A DNA stretch of 48,991 nt, from positions 1 through 48,991 of the forward strand of contig JAIPBX010000011.1 of NCBI GenBank assembly GCA_021738485.1, written 5' to 3'. Position 1 is the first letter of the stretch; every line of letters starts with the position of its first letter. The stretch is from Bacteroidales bacterium (GTDB taxonomy: Bacteria > Bacteroidota > Bacteroidia > Bacteroidales > JAIPAH01). Shown in pieces: positions 35,424-44,601 of the stretch. The notes beneath the pieces are model-generated. The model saw only the letters and a program-made list of their open reading frames with translations. It searched no databases and was not told where the DNA came from. The translations under genes were made by a program, and so were the position numbers.

Positions 35424-36308
35424 ATGATATATTGTCTGGGAAATACCAACTATGATATTGTCTTTGATGGGGGAGAAATCGCATCCGGATCCCCCGGTGG
35501 GTCCAAGCTCAATACAGCCGTATCCGCAGGAAGGCTGGGCCTGCCCGTGAGTCTTATAAGCCGGGCGGGAAATGACATGCTGGGAGAAAATACGGTCGCT
35601 TTTCTGCAAAAAAATAGTGTGAATACTTCTTTGTTTTTTTTGGATGAGAATTTTAAAACCAACCTGGCCCTGGCATTTCTTGATGATAACAAAAATGCTT
35701 CTTACCTTCATTATGGCAACGAGCAGGCTTATTACCAGGCTCCGCAGGTTGATTTTCAGGATGGGGATTTTTTGTTGTTTGGCTCTACATTTGCCATAGC
35801 TCCTCCTACCGATGGGGTTGTGGATGAAATACTGCACCAAACGCAGGGTAAACAGGTGGTGCGACTTTACGATCCGAATATCCGTAAAAAACATGCGAAT
35901 ATCGAAACTGCTGTAGGGAACGTTTTGAAAAGGATGGGCCAGGCACATATTATAAAAATATCGGATGAGGACCTCGGAGCAATGAACCTTACGGTGAATT
36001 ATCTGAGTGATAATTTTGCCGATCATATTCTTATAATTACACGTAGGGAAAAAGAAGTGAGCCTTTTTTATAAAAAGAAAGAATTGCGGATAAAACCGCA
36101 GGCTTTAACTCCCGTTAGCACCATAGGAGCAGGAGACGGATTCAATGCGGGTATTATCAGGGCTTTATATAGCAAACGTGTTCTTCCCGACCAGCTAGGA
36201 CGTATATCAAAGGATGACTGGCAGGATGTGGTTGAAAGTGGTAACGATATAGCGGCAGAAGTTTGCCGTCGAAAAGAAAATTATGTAGACAAAAAAACCA
36301 ATCAATGA
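35424..36308 (+). CDS. PfkB-family carbohydrate kinase
   Basis: 294 residues from the ATG at 35424; the frame is open 42 codons upstream, but those codons overlap dnaX. Ribokinase-like fold: 'GNTNYDIVFDGGEI', 'GGSKLNTAVSAGRLGLPVSL', 'SRAGNDMLGENTVAFL', and the C-terminal anion-hole/catalytic motif 'STIGAGDGFNAGII' with the base Asp. The substrate is probably a sugar such as fructose (fructokinase-like), but PfkB members also phosphorylate nucleosides and other sugars. Its stop overlaps the start of the acyltransferase gene (ATGA), so the two are translationally coupled. Confidence 0.88.
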   Translation: MIYCLGNTNYDIVFDGGEIASGSPGGSKLNTAVSAGRLGLPVSLISRAGNDMLGENTVAFLQKNSVNTSLFFLDENFKTNLALAFLDDNKNASYLHYGNEQAYYQAPQVDFQDGDFLLFGSTFAIAPPTDGVVDEILHQTQGKQVVRLYDPNIRKKHANIETAVGNVLKRMGQAHIIKISDEDLGAMNLTVNYLSDNFADHILIITRREKEVSLFYKKKELRIKPQALTPVSTIGAGDGFNAGIIRALYSKRVLPDQLGRISKDDWQDVVESGNDIAAEVCRRKENYVDKKTNQ

Positions 36309-36865
36309 TTAAAACGATAAGCCGATTTCTGCTGCGTTTGATGGGATGGAGAATCAGGGAAGACAGTGTCCCCGATGTGCGTAAAGCCGTCATTCTTGTA
36401 GCTCCTCATACCAGCAATAAAGACTTTTTGATTGGCCGGCTGGCTTTTAATATGCTGGATATTAAGGCCGCCTTCTTAATCAAAAAGGAGGCTTTCTTTT
36501 TTCCAGTAGGCGGTATCCTTCGCAAAATAGGAGGTGTTCCCGTGTCGCGCAACCGCAAAACGAATCTCGTAGATCAGCTTAGCCGGTATTTTAGCCATTC
36601 GGAGGAGTTGATGCTGGTGGTTACCCCCGAAGGAACCCGTTCTTATGTAAAGAAGTGGAAGCGCGGATTTTATTACATTGCCCTTAAGGCCAATGTACCA
36701 ATTATTCTTTCTTATATCGATTATGCCCGGAAAGAAGGGGGCATGGGAAAGGTTATTTATCCTTCAGGCGACATTGAAAAAGATTTTGCGGAAATTGTGA
36801 ATTTCTACCAGGGCATTACGGCCCGTTATCCCGAAGATTTTTGCCCGCAACCGGTGCTTCGCTAA
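36305..36865 (+). CDS. 1-acyl-glycerol-3-phosphate acyltransferase-family protein
   Basis: 186 residues from the ATG at 36305, which overlaps the pfkB stop. It has the PlsC-type signature: 'APHTSNKDFLIG' (HX4D catalytic motif, about 35-40), 'FPVGGILRKIGGVPVSRN' and 'VVTPEGTRSYVKKWKRGFYYIA' (EGTR substrate-binding motif, about 107-128), then 'VPIILSYIDY'. Membrane-associated transfer of an acyl chain to a lyso-lipid or similar acceptor is expected. It is shorter than typical PlsC (about 240), matching a compact subgroup common in Bacteroidota. It converges with the plug gene, with one base between the stops. Confidence 0.87.
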   Translation: MIKTISRFLLRLMGWRIREDSVPDVRKAVILVAPHTSNKDFLIGRLAFNMLDIKAAFLIKKEAFFFPVGGILRKIGGVPVSRNRKTNLVDQLSRYFSHSEELMLVVTPEGTRSYVKKWKRGFYYIALKANVPIILSYIDYARKEGGMGKVIYPSGDIEKDFAEIVNFYQGITARYPEDFCPQPVLR

Positions 36866-36866
36866 T

Positions 36867-38165
36867 CTATTGGTTGTCTGTCGAGGAAACAGTTTTTAAT
36901 CCTATAAGTTTGTCATGGAGTTTTCCCGGTGGGCGGTAATAAACATAAATGGTGTAATTGTTTTCCGTATCCGAAAAGGAGTTTTCTATTCGTTTTAATG
37001 TGGCTTGCTTTTTTCCGTCCTGCAGATAAGCATACAAATAGTTATAATAGCCTTGTTTAAGATAAAGTTTCCCTTCATAGGCTTTTGTCCGGTAGTTATA
37101 CTCCATTCGTGATCGCTCATTAAATTCCCATTTGGTAAGCTCTCCCATGATATAAATTCCGCCATTGGCCAATGGGTTTTCAAACGGCAGGGTAAAATGT
37201 ACCCATGCATAATCCGCTTCAATTTCCGAATCTTCATATTCAGTGGTCTTTATCAGACGCTTGCCGTTGATGTCTTCACGATAAGTGTAGGATTTATAGC
37301 GTCTTATATTATCCGGGTAGAGGTAGACCTGGTTCTTTTGACCCGAGCGGTCAATTTCTTGAACCTGGGCCGATTGGTACTTGAAACTTTTGAGATCGAA
37401 GTGCCGGAATTCGTTGCCCCCTTCAAAAAGATTGATGTCCTCATAGTTATATTCCAGCGTGTTTTGCGAGATGTTTAACGGTTTGATGTCGACAATTTTA
37501 TTATCCTTCCGTTCATTCTGCTGCACTATAACCTTCAAGTCCCGCTCGGGATTAGCTACGTTAAGATTCAGGGTGTTTATACTAAAATCCACTTCCTGCT
37601 TAGTATGCAGAAAACGGGGAGAAGTAGCTTTCTTAACGGTGGCAGAAATCGCTACCTGCCTTTTAAAAATTTTAAACCGGGCCGAAAGCAAAGGCTTTCC
37701 GGATTGCCCCTTGGGATAAACGACAAGGAGGTAATTACCCGTTAACAACGGCATCATGTCATCGCTCGGAAAAATTAGTTTATAATGAATGAAGGGCTGA
37801 AGAGTATTGTAGGAGAAACGATAGTCTTCAACGTATCCCTCGTCAAATCCCCGGATGTATTCCGTTTTCCGGATATCCGACGGCTCCCAGGTAGCTGAGC
37901 AATGGATGAAGGTATACCGTAAGTCCTGCGTCCTGTCTTTGAATATATCAAAGGACATAACAAGGCTTTGCTTCAAATCATTAATGTTTACCCAGGGTTC
38001 GGAAAGGGGATGGCCTTTTTTATGAATATCCAGGGAATGGATACTTGTGTCATACACATGGGTCTCATACCTGAAGTAGTCTTTCTGGTAATAGTCTTCC
38101 TGCTGGGCGTGAGATGTTAAGGAAAGAGCTACCGTAATAATAAAGAAAAAAGATTTCAGATTCAT
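36867..38165 (-). CDS. T9SS plug protein (formerly DUF5103)
   Basis: 432 residues with a signal peptide ('FFFIITVALSLTSHAQ'). The family pattern is clear: 'YFRYETHVYDTSIHSLDIHKKGHPLSEPWVNI', 'TFIHCSATWEPSDIRKTEYIRGF', 'YRFSYNTLQPFIHYKLIFPS', 'LLTGNYLLVVYP' and the C-terminal 'YYNYLYAYLQDGKK' ... 'YTIYVYYRPPGKLHDKLIG'. In F. johnsoniae this protein (Plug) binds the periplasmic side of the SprA translocon and closes it when PorV is absent. It is 22 kb from the porV/porU/gldJ block in this window and its own gene neighbours are unrelated. Confidence 0.88.
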   Translation of the reverse strand: MNLKSFFFIITVALSLTSHAQQEDYYQKDYFRYETHVYDTSIHSLDIHKKGHPLSEPWVNINDLKQSLVMSFDIFKDRTQDLRYTFIHCSATWEPSDIRKTEYIRGFDEGYVEDYRFSYNTLQPFIHYKLIFPSDDMMPLLTGNYLLVVYPKGQSGKPLLSARFKIFKRQVAISATVKKATSPRFLHTKQEVDFSINTLNLNVANPERDLKVIVQQNERKDNKIVDIKPLNISQNTLEYNYEDINLFEGGNEFRHFDLKSFKYQSAQVQEIDRSGQKNQVYLYPDNIRRYKSYTYREDINGKRLIKTTEYEDSEIEADYAWVHFTLPFENPLANGGIYIMGELTKWEFNERSRMEYNYRTKAYEGKLYLKQGYYNYLYAYLQDGKKQATLKRIENSFSDTENNYTIYVYYRPPGKLHDKLIGLKTVSSTDNQ

Positions 38166-38563
38166 AACTATATTTTTGATTTAGACCCCAAATTTAACGA
38201 ACAATGGGATATTCTCTTTGTTAAATTTTGTTGTGATTTTATTAACAATTATGATTGTTTGTACATAAACAACAGCTTGAAATTTGCGTTATTGTTTCAA
38301 AACTGTTAAATTTTTAAGTACAATATAAACACTGTTTAAATTTAGGGATTTGATAATCATTTGTTTAAATGACTGATAAAATTTATTTAAATTAAGACTA
38401 AATTACATATGTTATGAAATGGAATCAAATAAATAAAAAATGGCTTTATTTTTTGCTATTTTTAAAATATAGTTCTAAAATTGCATAATCATTTACATAA
38501 TATCATATATCAATAAATAATTGATACATTGCAAACGGAATCAGACTATTAATTACAAAACGT
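38166..38563. promoter_or_regulatory. AT-rich 398-bp leader upstream of the nqr operon
   Basis: The region divides the leftward plug gene from the rightward nqrA and is strikingly AT-rich. Three TTTAAAT palindromes are seen (38335-38341, 38364-38370, 38386-38392), plus several related GTTAAAT stretches. No clean TTG/TAnnTTTG pair was found for nqrA. A 24-codon ORF with a hydrophobic core lies at 38414-38488, but it lacks other support. Confidence 0.45.
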
Positions 38564-39919
38564 ATGTCAGATACTATTAAGTTAAAACGAGGGTTGGATA
38601 TCAAACTGATAGGGATAGCGGAAAAAAAGGTGACTCCACTTAATGCCCGTAAGTTTGCCGTAAAGCCTACTGATTTTGTCGCGCTTCGTTACCCGAAGGT
38701 TTTAGTTAATGAGGGCGACGAAGTGAAGGTCGGAACGGTGCTGTGCTATGATAAATACCGGGAACGCATTCAGTTTACTTCCCCGGTGAGTGGGAAAGTT
38801 ATAGGTATCAAACGTGGCCCTAAGCGTATTTTGGAAGAGTTTCAGATAGAGGCTGACGAAAAAGACAGGCATGTTGATTTTGGTGCTGCCAATCCCGCCG
38901 ATTTGTCACGGGAAGAGATCATTCAAAAGATGCTTGACAGCGGTACATGGCCTATGTTACGTCAGCGCCCTTATTCAGTGATTGCCAATCCCGACGACAA
39001 GCCGAAAGCCATTTTTATTTCAGGCTTTGATAGTGCACCACTGGCACCCGATATGAACTTTATCGTTGAGGGAAAGGAACGCGAATTCCAGGCCGGTATA
39101 GATGTGCTGAAACAATTGACGGAAGGAAAAGTACATTTGAACCTGAAAGCCGGCGATAACCCCTCCAAAGTGCTAACAGGTGCCAGCAATGTGGATATGC
39201 ACTATTTTCAGGGTCCACACCCGGCTAGTAATGTGGGAGTGCAAATTCACCATATCGATCCTGTCAACAAAGGAGATGTCGTGTGGTATACCTATCCCCA
39301 GGAAGTGATTACAATTGGACATTTATTTCTGGAAGGAAAATACAACCCTGAAAAAATCGTCGCCCTTACCGGTTCGGAGGTGCTTAAACCGCAATATTAT
39401 AAGACCCGGATCGGGGTGTCTATCGAAAATATGGTGAAGGATAATGTGAAAGAGGGCCAACTGCGTTATATCAGTGGAAACGTATTAACGGGGACAAAAA
39501 TCCGAAAAGACGGCTATCTTTCGTTTTATCATAACCAGATAACGGTCATTCCCGAAGGCAATTATTATGAGTTTTTCGGCTGGGCCAAACCCGGCCTGAA
39601 TAAGTTTTCCGTTTCCCGATCTTTCCTCTCCTGGTGGTTCAAGCCTAATAAAAAACACAGGCTCGATACGAATATGCACGGAGGCGAACGAGCTTATGTC
39701 ATGTCGGGAGAATATGATAAGGTGATTCCTATGGATATTTTACCTGTCCAGCTCGTGAAGTCAATCATTATTGAAGATATTGATTTGATGGAGAACCTGG
39801 GAATTTATGAAGTGGATGAGGAAGACTTTGCTTTGGCTGAGGTCGTCTGTACCTCAAAAATAAATGTGCAATCGATTATCAGAAAAGGTCTTAATCTGAT
39901 GAGAGCTGAGATGAGTTAA
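38564..39919 (+). CDS. nqrA: Na+-translocating NADH:quinone reductase subunit A
   Basis: 451 residues, normal length. It starts 'MSDTIKLKRGLDIKLIG' and contains 'TPVSGKVIGI'-like 'TSPVSGKVIGIKRGPKR' (biotinyl-lipoyl-like fold, about 70-86), 'DSGTWPMLRQRPYSV' and 'FQGPHPASNVGVQIHHIDP'. NqrA is the cytoplasmic-side subunit of the six-subunit sodium pump that passes electrons from NADH to quinone and exports Na+. First gene of the operon nqrABCDEF. Confidence 0.96.
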   Translation: MSDTIKLKRGLDIKLIGIAEKKVTPLNARKFAVKPTDFVALRYPKVLVNEGDEVKVGTVLCYDKYRERIQFTSPVSGKVIGIKRGPKRILEEFQIEADEKDRHVDFGAANPADLSREEIIQKMLDSGTWPMLRQRPYSVIANPDDKPKAIFISGFDSAPLAPDMNFIVEGKEREFQAGIDVLKQLTEGKVHLNLKAGDNPSKVLTGASNVDMHYFQGPHPASNVGVQIHHIDPVNKGDVVWYTYPQEVITIGHLFLEGKYNPEKIVALTGSEVLKPQYYKTRIGVSIENMVKDNVKEGQLRYISGNVLTGTKIRKDGYLSFYHNQITVIPEGNYYEFFGWAKPGLNKFSVSRSFLSWWFKPNKKHRLDTNMHGGERAYVMSGEYDKVIPMDILPVQLVKSIIIEDIDLMENLGIYEVDEEDFALAEVVCTSKINVQSIIRKGLNLMRAEMS

Positions 39920-39943
39920 TCACAAAGAGTTGAAAAAAACAAT

Positions 39944-41095
39944 ATGAAAGCATTACGAAAGTATATTGATAAAATAAAACCTCATTTTGAAGAAGGGGGT
40001 AGATTTGAAAAGTTACACTCTACATTTGAAGCTTTTGAAACATTCCTCTTTGTCCCCAACACAGTTACCACAAAAGGCAGTCATATCAGGGATGCTATTG
40101 ATATGAAGCGAACCATGTCTACGGTTATTATGGCAATGATTCCCGCGTTGCTTTTTGGTATCTGGAATGTGGGCTATCAGCATTTTCTTTCAGAAGGAGT
40201 GATAGCCGAAACCGATTTCTGGACAATTGTAGGCTTCGGGGTAGTGAAAGTACTGCCCATTATCATAGTCTCTTATGTAGTAGGTTTAGGGATTGAGTTC
40301 TATTTTGCCCAAATAAGAGGCCATGAAGTTAATGAAGGCTTCCTTGTATCCGGAATGCTCATACCCTTGGTAATGCCTCCCGATGTTCCGCTTTGGATGG
40401 TAGCTGTGGCCACAGCTTTTGCGGTAATCTTCGGAAAAGAAGTGTTTGGAGGTACCGGTATGAACATCCTTAACCCGGCCCTTACAGCCCGGGCATTTCT
40501 GTTTTTTGCCTATCCGGCCGAGATGTCGGGCGATAAGGTATGGATTGCCGAACGGGCCGACGCCTACTCCGGAGCTACGCCTTTATCCCTGGGAGGCTCC
40601 GGTAAAATCGATCAGATACCTGATTTTGCGGATATGTTTTTTGGTTTTATCCCTGGTTCTATCGGTGAAACCTCCACCCTGGCAGTGCTCATTGGGGCGA
40701 TTGCTTTGATTGTTCTCGGTGTAGGTAGCTGGCGGATTATGCTCAGTACTGTGCTCGGTGGCCTTTTTATGGGATATATCTTTAACCTGTGGGGAGCTAA
40801 TGCCTATATGGAAATACCGGCGCATTATCACCTGGTAATGGGTGGGTTTGCTTTCGGAGCCGTATTTATGGCCACAGACCCCGTATCGGCTACCCAAACT
40901 ACCAAAGGAAAATACATCTACGGAGCGCTCATAGGAATAATTGCCATACTCGTGCGGGTGTTTAACCCAGCCTACCCTGAAGGGATGATGCTGGCTATTC
41001 TCTTTATGAACGTGTTTGCTCCGTTGATTGACCATTATGTTACTCAGGGAAATATAAATAGGAGATTGAAACGGGCTCAGGCTGTTGCTGGATAA
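39944..41095 (+). CDS. nqrB: Na+-NQR subunit B
   Basis: 383 residues with about ten membrane helices. NqrB carries a covalent FMN on Thr212 in the motif 'AYSGATPLSL', and non-covalent riboflavin; it forms part of the sodium channel. Other signatures are 'SGMLIPLVMPPDVPLWMV', 'GKEVFGGTGMNILNPALTARAF' and 'MATDPVSATQTTKGKYIYG'. It begins 24 bp after nqrA. Confidence 0.96.
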   Translation: MKALRKYIDKIKPHFEEGGRFEKLHSTFEAFETFLFVPNTVTTKGSHIRDAIDMKRTMSTVIMAMIPALLFGIWNVGYQHFLSEGVIAETDFWTIVGFGVVKVLPIIIVSYVVGLGIEFYFAQIRGHEVNEGFLVSGMLIPLVMPPDVPLWMVAVATAFAVIFGKEVFGGTGMNILNPALTARAFLFFAYPAEMSGDKVWIAERADAYSGATPLSLGGSGKIDQIPDFADMFFGFIPGSIGETSTLAVLIGAIALIVLGVGSWRIMLSTVLGGLFMGYIFNLWGANAYMEIPAHYHLVMGGFAFGAVFMATDPVSATQTTKGKYIYGALIGIIAILVRVFNPAYPEGMMLAILFMNVFAPLIDHYVTQGNINRRLKRAQAVAG

Positions 41096-41118
41096 TAAAA
41101 ATATTAAAGAATAATACA

Positions 41119-41877
41119 ATGTTTAGTAACAAATACATATTCACATACGCAGCTGTAATGGTTACAGTGGTGGCCGTCATTTTATCTTCGGCCGCTACAC
41201 TGCTACAACCATTGCAGGAGAAGAATGAAAAGATTGAGAAGATGAGCGGAATACTGGCTTCGGCGGAGCTAAAACCTGCCGAAAAGTCAGAAATGCTCAA
41301 GACTTATAATGAAAAGATCGTTGAAGAATGGGTCATCAATACCGACGGGGAAATTGTCAGTAAATACAAAGACGGAGAGTTTGTAAAAGGCGATTTCCGG
41401 GCTTTTGATATTAAACTGGAAGATGAGTTGCACAAACTTGACCAAATGGAAAAAGGCAAGGATGTGGAACCGCATTTCCCCATTTATATCGCTAAAAATG
41501 ACGGTGAGCGGATATTTATCATCCCGGTAAGGGGAAAGGGTCTATGGGGCCCCATTTGGGGAAACGTAGCCCTGAAAAATGATTTTCGTACCATCGTCGG
41601 TACAACATTCGGGCATAAATCCGAAACGCCCGGTTTGGGAGCTGAAATCGCCAATAAGCCTTTTCAGAACCAATTTATCGGGAAAACCATTTTCAACGAA
41701 GATTACGAATTCACTTCTATTGAGGTTGTTAAAGGAGGTGTCGAAAACAGCAATGTAGACCCGAAACATGGCGTGGATGCCATATCGGGAGGTACTATCA
41801 CCAGTAATGGTGTTTCATCGATGTTGAAAGAAGTGTTATCAGTTTATAAACCTTTTGTCAAAAAACATATAATATAA
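41119..41877 (+). CDS. nqrC: Na+-NQR subunit C
   Basis: 252 residues with one N-terminal helix and a periplasmic FMN-binding domain. The attachment motif 'DAISGGTITSNGV' puts the flavin on Thr226; the residue before it is Gly rather than the more usual Ala (SGAT), a change that leaves the acceptor Thr intact. 'GKGLWGPIWGNVAL' and 'KSETPGLGAEI' are family hallmarks. It is modified by ApbE, whose gene follows the operon. Confidence 0.95.
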   Translation: MFSNKYIFTYAAVMVTVVAVILSSAATLLQPLQEKNEKIEKMSGILASAELKPAEKSEMLKTYNEKIVEEWVINTDGEIVSKYKDGEFVKGDFRAFDIKLEDELHKLDQMEKGKDVEPHFPIYIAKNDGERIFIIPVRGKGLWGPIWGNVALKNDFRTIVGTTFGHKSETPGLGAEIANKPFQNQFIGKTIFNEDYEFTSIEVVKGGVENSNVDPKHGVDAISGGTITSNGVSSMLKEVLSVYKPFVKKHII

Positions 41878-41879
41878 TT

Positions 41880-42533
41880 ATGGCTGCAGATAATATGAAA
41901 GAACCGCTATTTTCTGCCAAGAACAGAAAATTGTTGTCAACACCGCTTGGCAGGGAAAATCCTATTACCGTCCAGGTACTGGGAATATGTTCAGCCCTGG
42001 CCGTTACGGCAAAGCTCGAGCCATCAGTGGTTATGGCTTTATCCGTAGTGGCGGTTATGGGTATTGGTAATACGGTAATCTCCCTGCTGCGGAATACAGT
42101 GCCGCCAAGAATCCGGATTATCGTTCAGCTAACGGTAATTGCTTCTCTGGTCATTTTGGTTGACCAGGTCCTGAAAGCCATAGCCTATGACGTGAGTAAA
42201 CAGCTATCGGTGTTTGTAGGGCTTATCATTACCAACTGTATTATCATGGGACGATTTGAAGCTTTTGGAATGAGCAATAAACCCTGGCCATCCTTCCTTG
42301 ACGGAATAGGCAATGCTATGGGCTATGGATGGATCCTGATAGCTGTGGGGTTTGTCCGTGAACTGTTGGGTTCCGGAACGCTCTATGGCTTCCAGGTGAT
42401 ACCGCAGGCATTTTATGATGCAGGATATGTCGATAACGGAATGGCCATATTGCCGCCAATGGCGCTGATCATTGTCGGAGCAATAATATGGATCCAACGC
42501 TATAAGGATCGTGAATTAATTGAAGAAAACTAA
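41880..42533 (+). CDS. nqrD: Na+-NQR subunit D
   Basis: 217 residues with six membrane helices. Recognisable segments are 'NPITVQVLGICSALAVTAKLEP', 'GLIITNCIIMGRFEAFGM' (including the Cys that helps hold the membrane iron centre with NqrE) and 'GYGWILIAVGFVRELLGSGTLYG'. NqrD and NqrE are RnfE/RnfA-like half-repeats of the membrane core. It starts 2 bp after nqrC. Confidence 0.96.
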   Translation: MAADNMKEPLFSAKNRKLLSTPLGRENPITVQVLGICSALAVTAKLEPSVVMALSVVAVMGIGNTVISLLRNTVPPRIRIIVQLTVIASLVILVDQVLKAIAYDVSKQLSVFVGLIITNCIIMGRFEAFGMSNKPWPSFLDGIGNAMGYGWILIAVGFVRELLGSGTLYGFQVIPQAFYDAGYVDNGMAILPPMALIIVGAIIWIQRYKDRELIEEN

Positions 42534-42557
42534 TCGGAACGTAAAGACACGGAAGTT

Positions 42558-43175
42558 ATGCAAGATTTAGTGAGCATATTTGTAAAGTCGATTTTTGTTG
42601 ATAACATGATATTCGCCTATTTTCTGGGGATGTGTTCTTATCTGGCCGTATCGAAAACGGTCAAAACATCCGTAGGATTGGGCGCTGCTGTTATTTTTGT
42701 GCTGGGTATTACAGTGCCTATTAATTATCTTATAAATAATTATATCCTTCAGCCGGGGGCTTTGACGTGGATTTCTCCCACGCTGGCTGATGTGAACCTG
42801 AGCTTTTTGTCATTCATTTTGTTTATTGCAGTGATTGCATCTATGGTGCAACTGGTCGAGATGATTATCGAAAAGTTTAGTCCCGCTCTGTATTCCTCGT
42901 TGGGAATATTTCTGCCATTGATTGCTGTGAACTGCTCCATTTTAGGAGGGTCACTTTTCATGCAGGAAAGGGGCTATCAGACAATTGCCGAGGCGACCTC
43001 TTTTGGTCTGGGTTCCGGTGTAGGCTGGTTCCTGGCTATTGTAGGAATTGCCGCTATACGCGAGAAAATTCGTTATTCCAATGTTCCCGCTCCCCTACGC
43101 GGACTGGGAATTACCTTTATCATCACGGGGTTGATGGGTATAGCGTTTATGAGTTTTATGGGTATTAAATTGTAA
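42558..43175 (+). CDS. nqrE: Na+-NQR subunit E
   Basis: 205 residues with six membrane helices. Signatures are '[23 protein letters not shown]' (Cys26-type iron ligand region), '[20 protein letters not shown]' (second Cys) and '[23 protein letters not shown]'. The cysteines match those that bind the iron centre between NqrD and NqrE. It starts 24 bp after nqrD. Confidence 0.96.
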   Translation: MQDLVSIFVKSIFVDNMIFAYFLGMCSYLAVSKTVKTSVGLGAAVIFVLGITVPINYLINNYILQPGALTWISPTLADVNLSFLSFILFIAVIASMVQLVEMIIEKFSPALYSSLGIFLPLIAVNCSILGGSLFMQERGYQTIAEATSFGLGSGVGWFLAIVGIAAIREKIRYSNVPAPLRGLGITFIITGLMGIAFMSFMGIKL

Positions 43176-43192
43176 ATAGAAAAAGACTGAAA

Positions 43193-44455
43193 ATGATATT
43201 ACTCGAAACAGGTATTGGTATCGTTGTGGGCGTAAGTATCGTAGCTTTTCTCTTCATTATTTTGCTTTTGGTGGGAGTGCTGCTGTTTGCCCGGAAGAAA
43301 CTTATCCCGCAGGGAAAAGTAACGATAACAATTAACGATGAAAAAGAAATTGAAACCGATCCGGGAACGACGGTGCTGGGCGCGTTAGCAAGTAGTGGCG
43401 TCTTACTCCCTTCAGCCTGTGGTGGCCAGGGCACATGCGGGCAATGCGCCTGCCAGGTTTTTGAAGGCGGCGGCTCCATTCTTCCTACCGAAAAAGGTTT
43501 CTTTTCCAGGAAAGAAGAGCAGGAAAACTGGCGCCTTGGGTGCCAGGTCAAGATAAGGGAAGACATGAAGATTGGTGTGCCCCCCGAAGTGTTTGGTATT
43601 CAGAAATGGACGTGTGAGGTGGTCTCCAACAAAAATGTGGCCACCTTTATCAAAGAGTTTGTCGTTAAACTGCCCGAAGGGGAAACACTGGATTTCAAAT
43701 CCGGTGGATATGTCCAGATCGATATACCTCCCGCGGAAGTTGATTTCGGAAAAGATATTGAGGTGGAAGACGAGTATAGACCCGATTGGGACAAGTTTAA
43801 TATGTGGAAGCTTAAGATGAAGAATTCCGAACCCATCTACAGGGCATACTCCATGGCCAACCATCCGGCGGAGAATGACATTATCATGCTGAATGTGCGT
43901 ATCGCCACACCGCCTTTCGACCGTAAGAAAGGGGACTTTAAAAATGTGAATCCGGGAATTGCCTCATCCTACATCTTCTCCCTGAAGCCCGGCGATAAAG
44001 TTGATGTGTCAGGGCCCTATGGCGAATTTTTCCTCAAGGATACGGATAAAGAGATGATGTTTATCGGTGGGGGTGCCGGTATGGCTCCTATGCGCTCCCA
44101 TTTGTTCCATTTGTTTAAGACGGTCAAAACCGACCGGAAAGTTACTTTCTGGTATGGGGGACGTTCCTTAAGGGAATTGTTTTACGTGGACGAATTTGAA
44201 GAGATACAACAACAATTCGATAATTTCGAATTTCATATCGCGCTGTCCGAACCGCTTCCCGAAGATAACTGGAACGGCCATACAGGGTTTATCCATACTG
44301 TGATTATGGATAATTACCTCAAAAAACACCCGGAACCCGAAGAGATAGAGTACTATCTTTGCGGGCCACCCATGATGAACCAAGCCGTATTTAAGATGCT
44401 TGACGATTATGGCGTACCGCCTGAAAATATTGCCTTCGACGATTTCGGAGGATAA
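43193..44455 (+). CDS. nqrF: Na+-NQR subunit F (NADH dehydrogenase, 2Fe-2S, FAD)
   Basis: 420 residues. An N-terminal membrane helix, then a 2Fe-2S ferredoxin domain with Cys76, Cys82, Cys85 ('[14 protein letters not shown]') and Cys117 ('RLGCQVKI'), then an FNR-like domain with '[11 protein letters not shown]' (FAD), '[20 protein letters not shown]' and '[20 protein letters not shown]' (NADH). This is the electron entry subunit. It is the last nqr gene, with a terminator 6 bp after the stop. Confidence 0.97.
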   Translation: MILLETGIGIVVGVSIVAFLFIILLLVGVLLFARKKLIPQGKVTITINDEKEIETDPGTTVLGALASSGVLLPSACGGQGTCGQCACQVFEGGGSILPTEKGFFSRKEEQENWRLGCQVKIREDMKIGVPPEVFGIQKWTCEVVSNKNVATFIKEFVVKLPEGETLDFKSGGYVQIDIPPAEVDFGKDIEVEDEYRPDWDKFNMWKLKMKNSEPIYRAYSMANHPAENDIIMLNVRIATPPFDRKKGDFKNVNPGIASSYIFSLKPGDKVDVSGPYGEFFLKDTDKEMMFIGGGAGMAPMRSHLFHLFKTVKTDRKVTFWYGGRSLRELFYVDEFEEIQQQFDNFEFHIALSEPLPEDNWNGHTGFIHTVIMDNYLKKHPEPEEIEYYLCGPPMMNQAVFKMLDDYGVPPENIAFDDFGG

Positions 44456-44460
44456 TTAAT

Positions 44461-44494
44461 AAAACCCGGTTGAAATGATCAGCCGGGTTTTTTT
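44461..44494 (+). terminator. Rho-independent terminator after nqrF
   Basis: AAAACCCGG, 12-nt loop, CCGGGTTTTTTT: a G+C-rich hairpin with a T run immediately after the operon. Confidence 0.85.
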
Positions 44495-44555
44495 GTAAAG
44501 GTAGGTAAAAGGAGAAAATTGACAATTACATAAGCTTCCACAAGCTTAAAAACCA

Positions 44556-44584
44556 TTGAAAGACAAAAAATGGTTTTATTTTTG
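44556..44584 (+). promoter_or_regulatory. Bacteroidota-type promoter for apbE
   Basis: TTG at 44556-44558, an 18-bp spacer and TATTTTTG at 44577-44584, 17 bp before the apbE ATG. It lies after the nqr terminator, so apbE can be expressed on its own. Confidence 0.6.
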
Positions 44585-44601
44585 ACCGAAATAACATTGC
44601 C

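Noticed and set aside
35310-36026. A 238-residue minus-strand ORF opposite the PfkB kinase gene
   Set aside because: It is antisense to a clear kinase reading frame; its composition is that of a shadow ORF.
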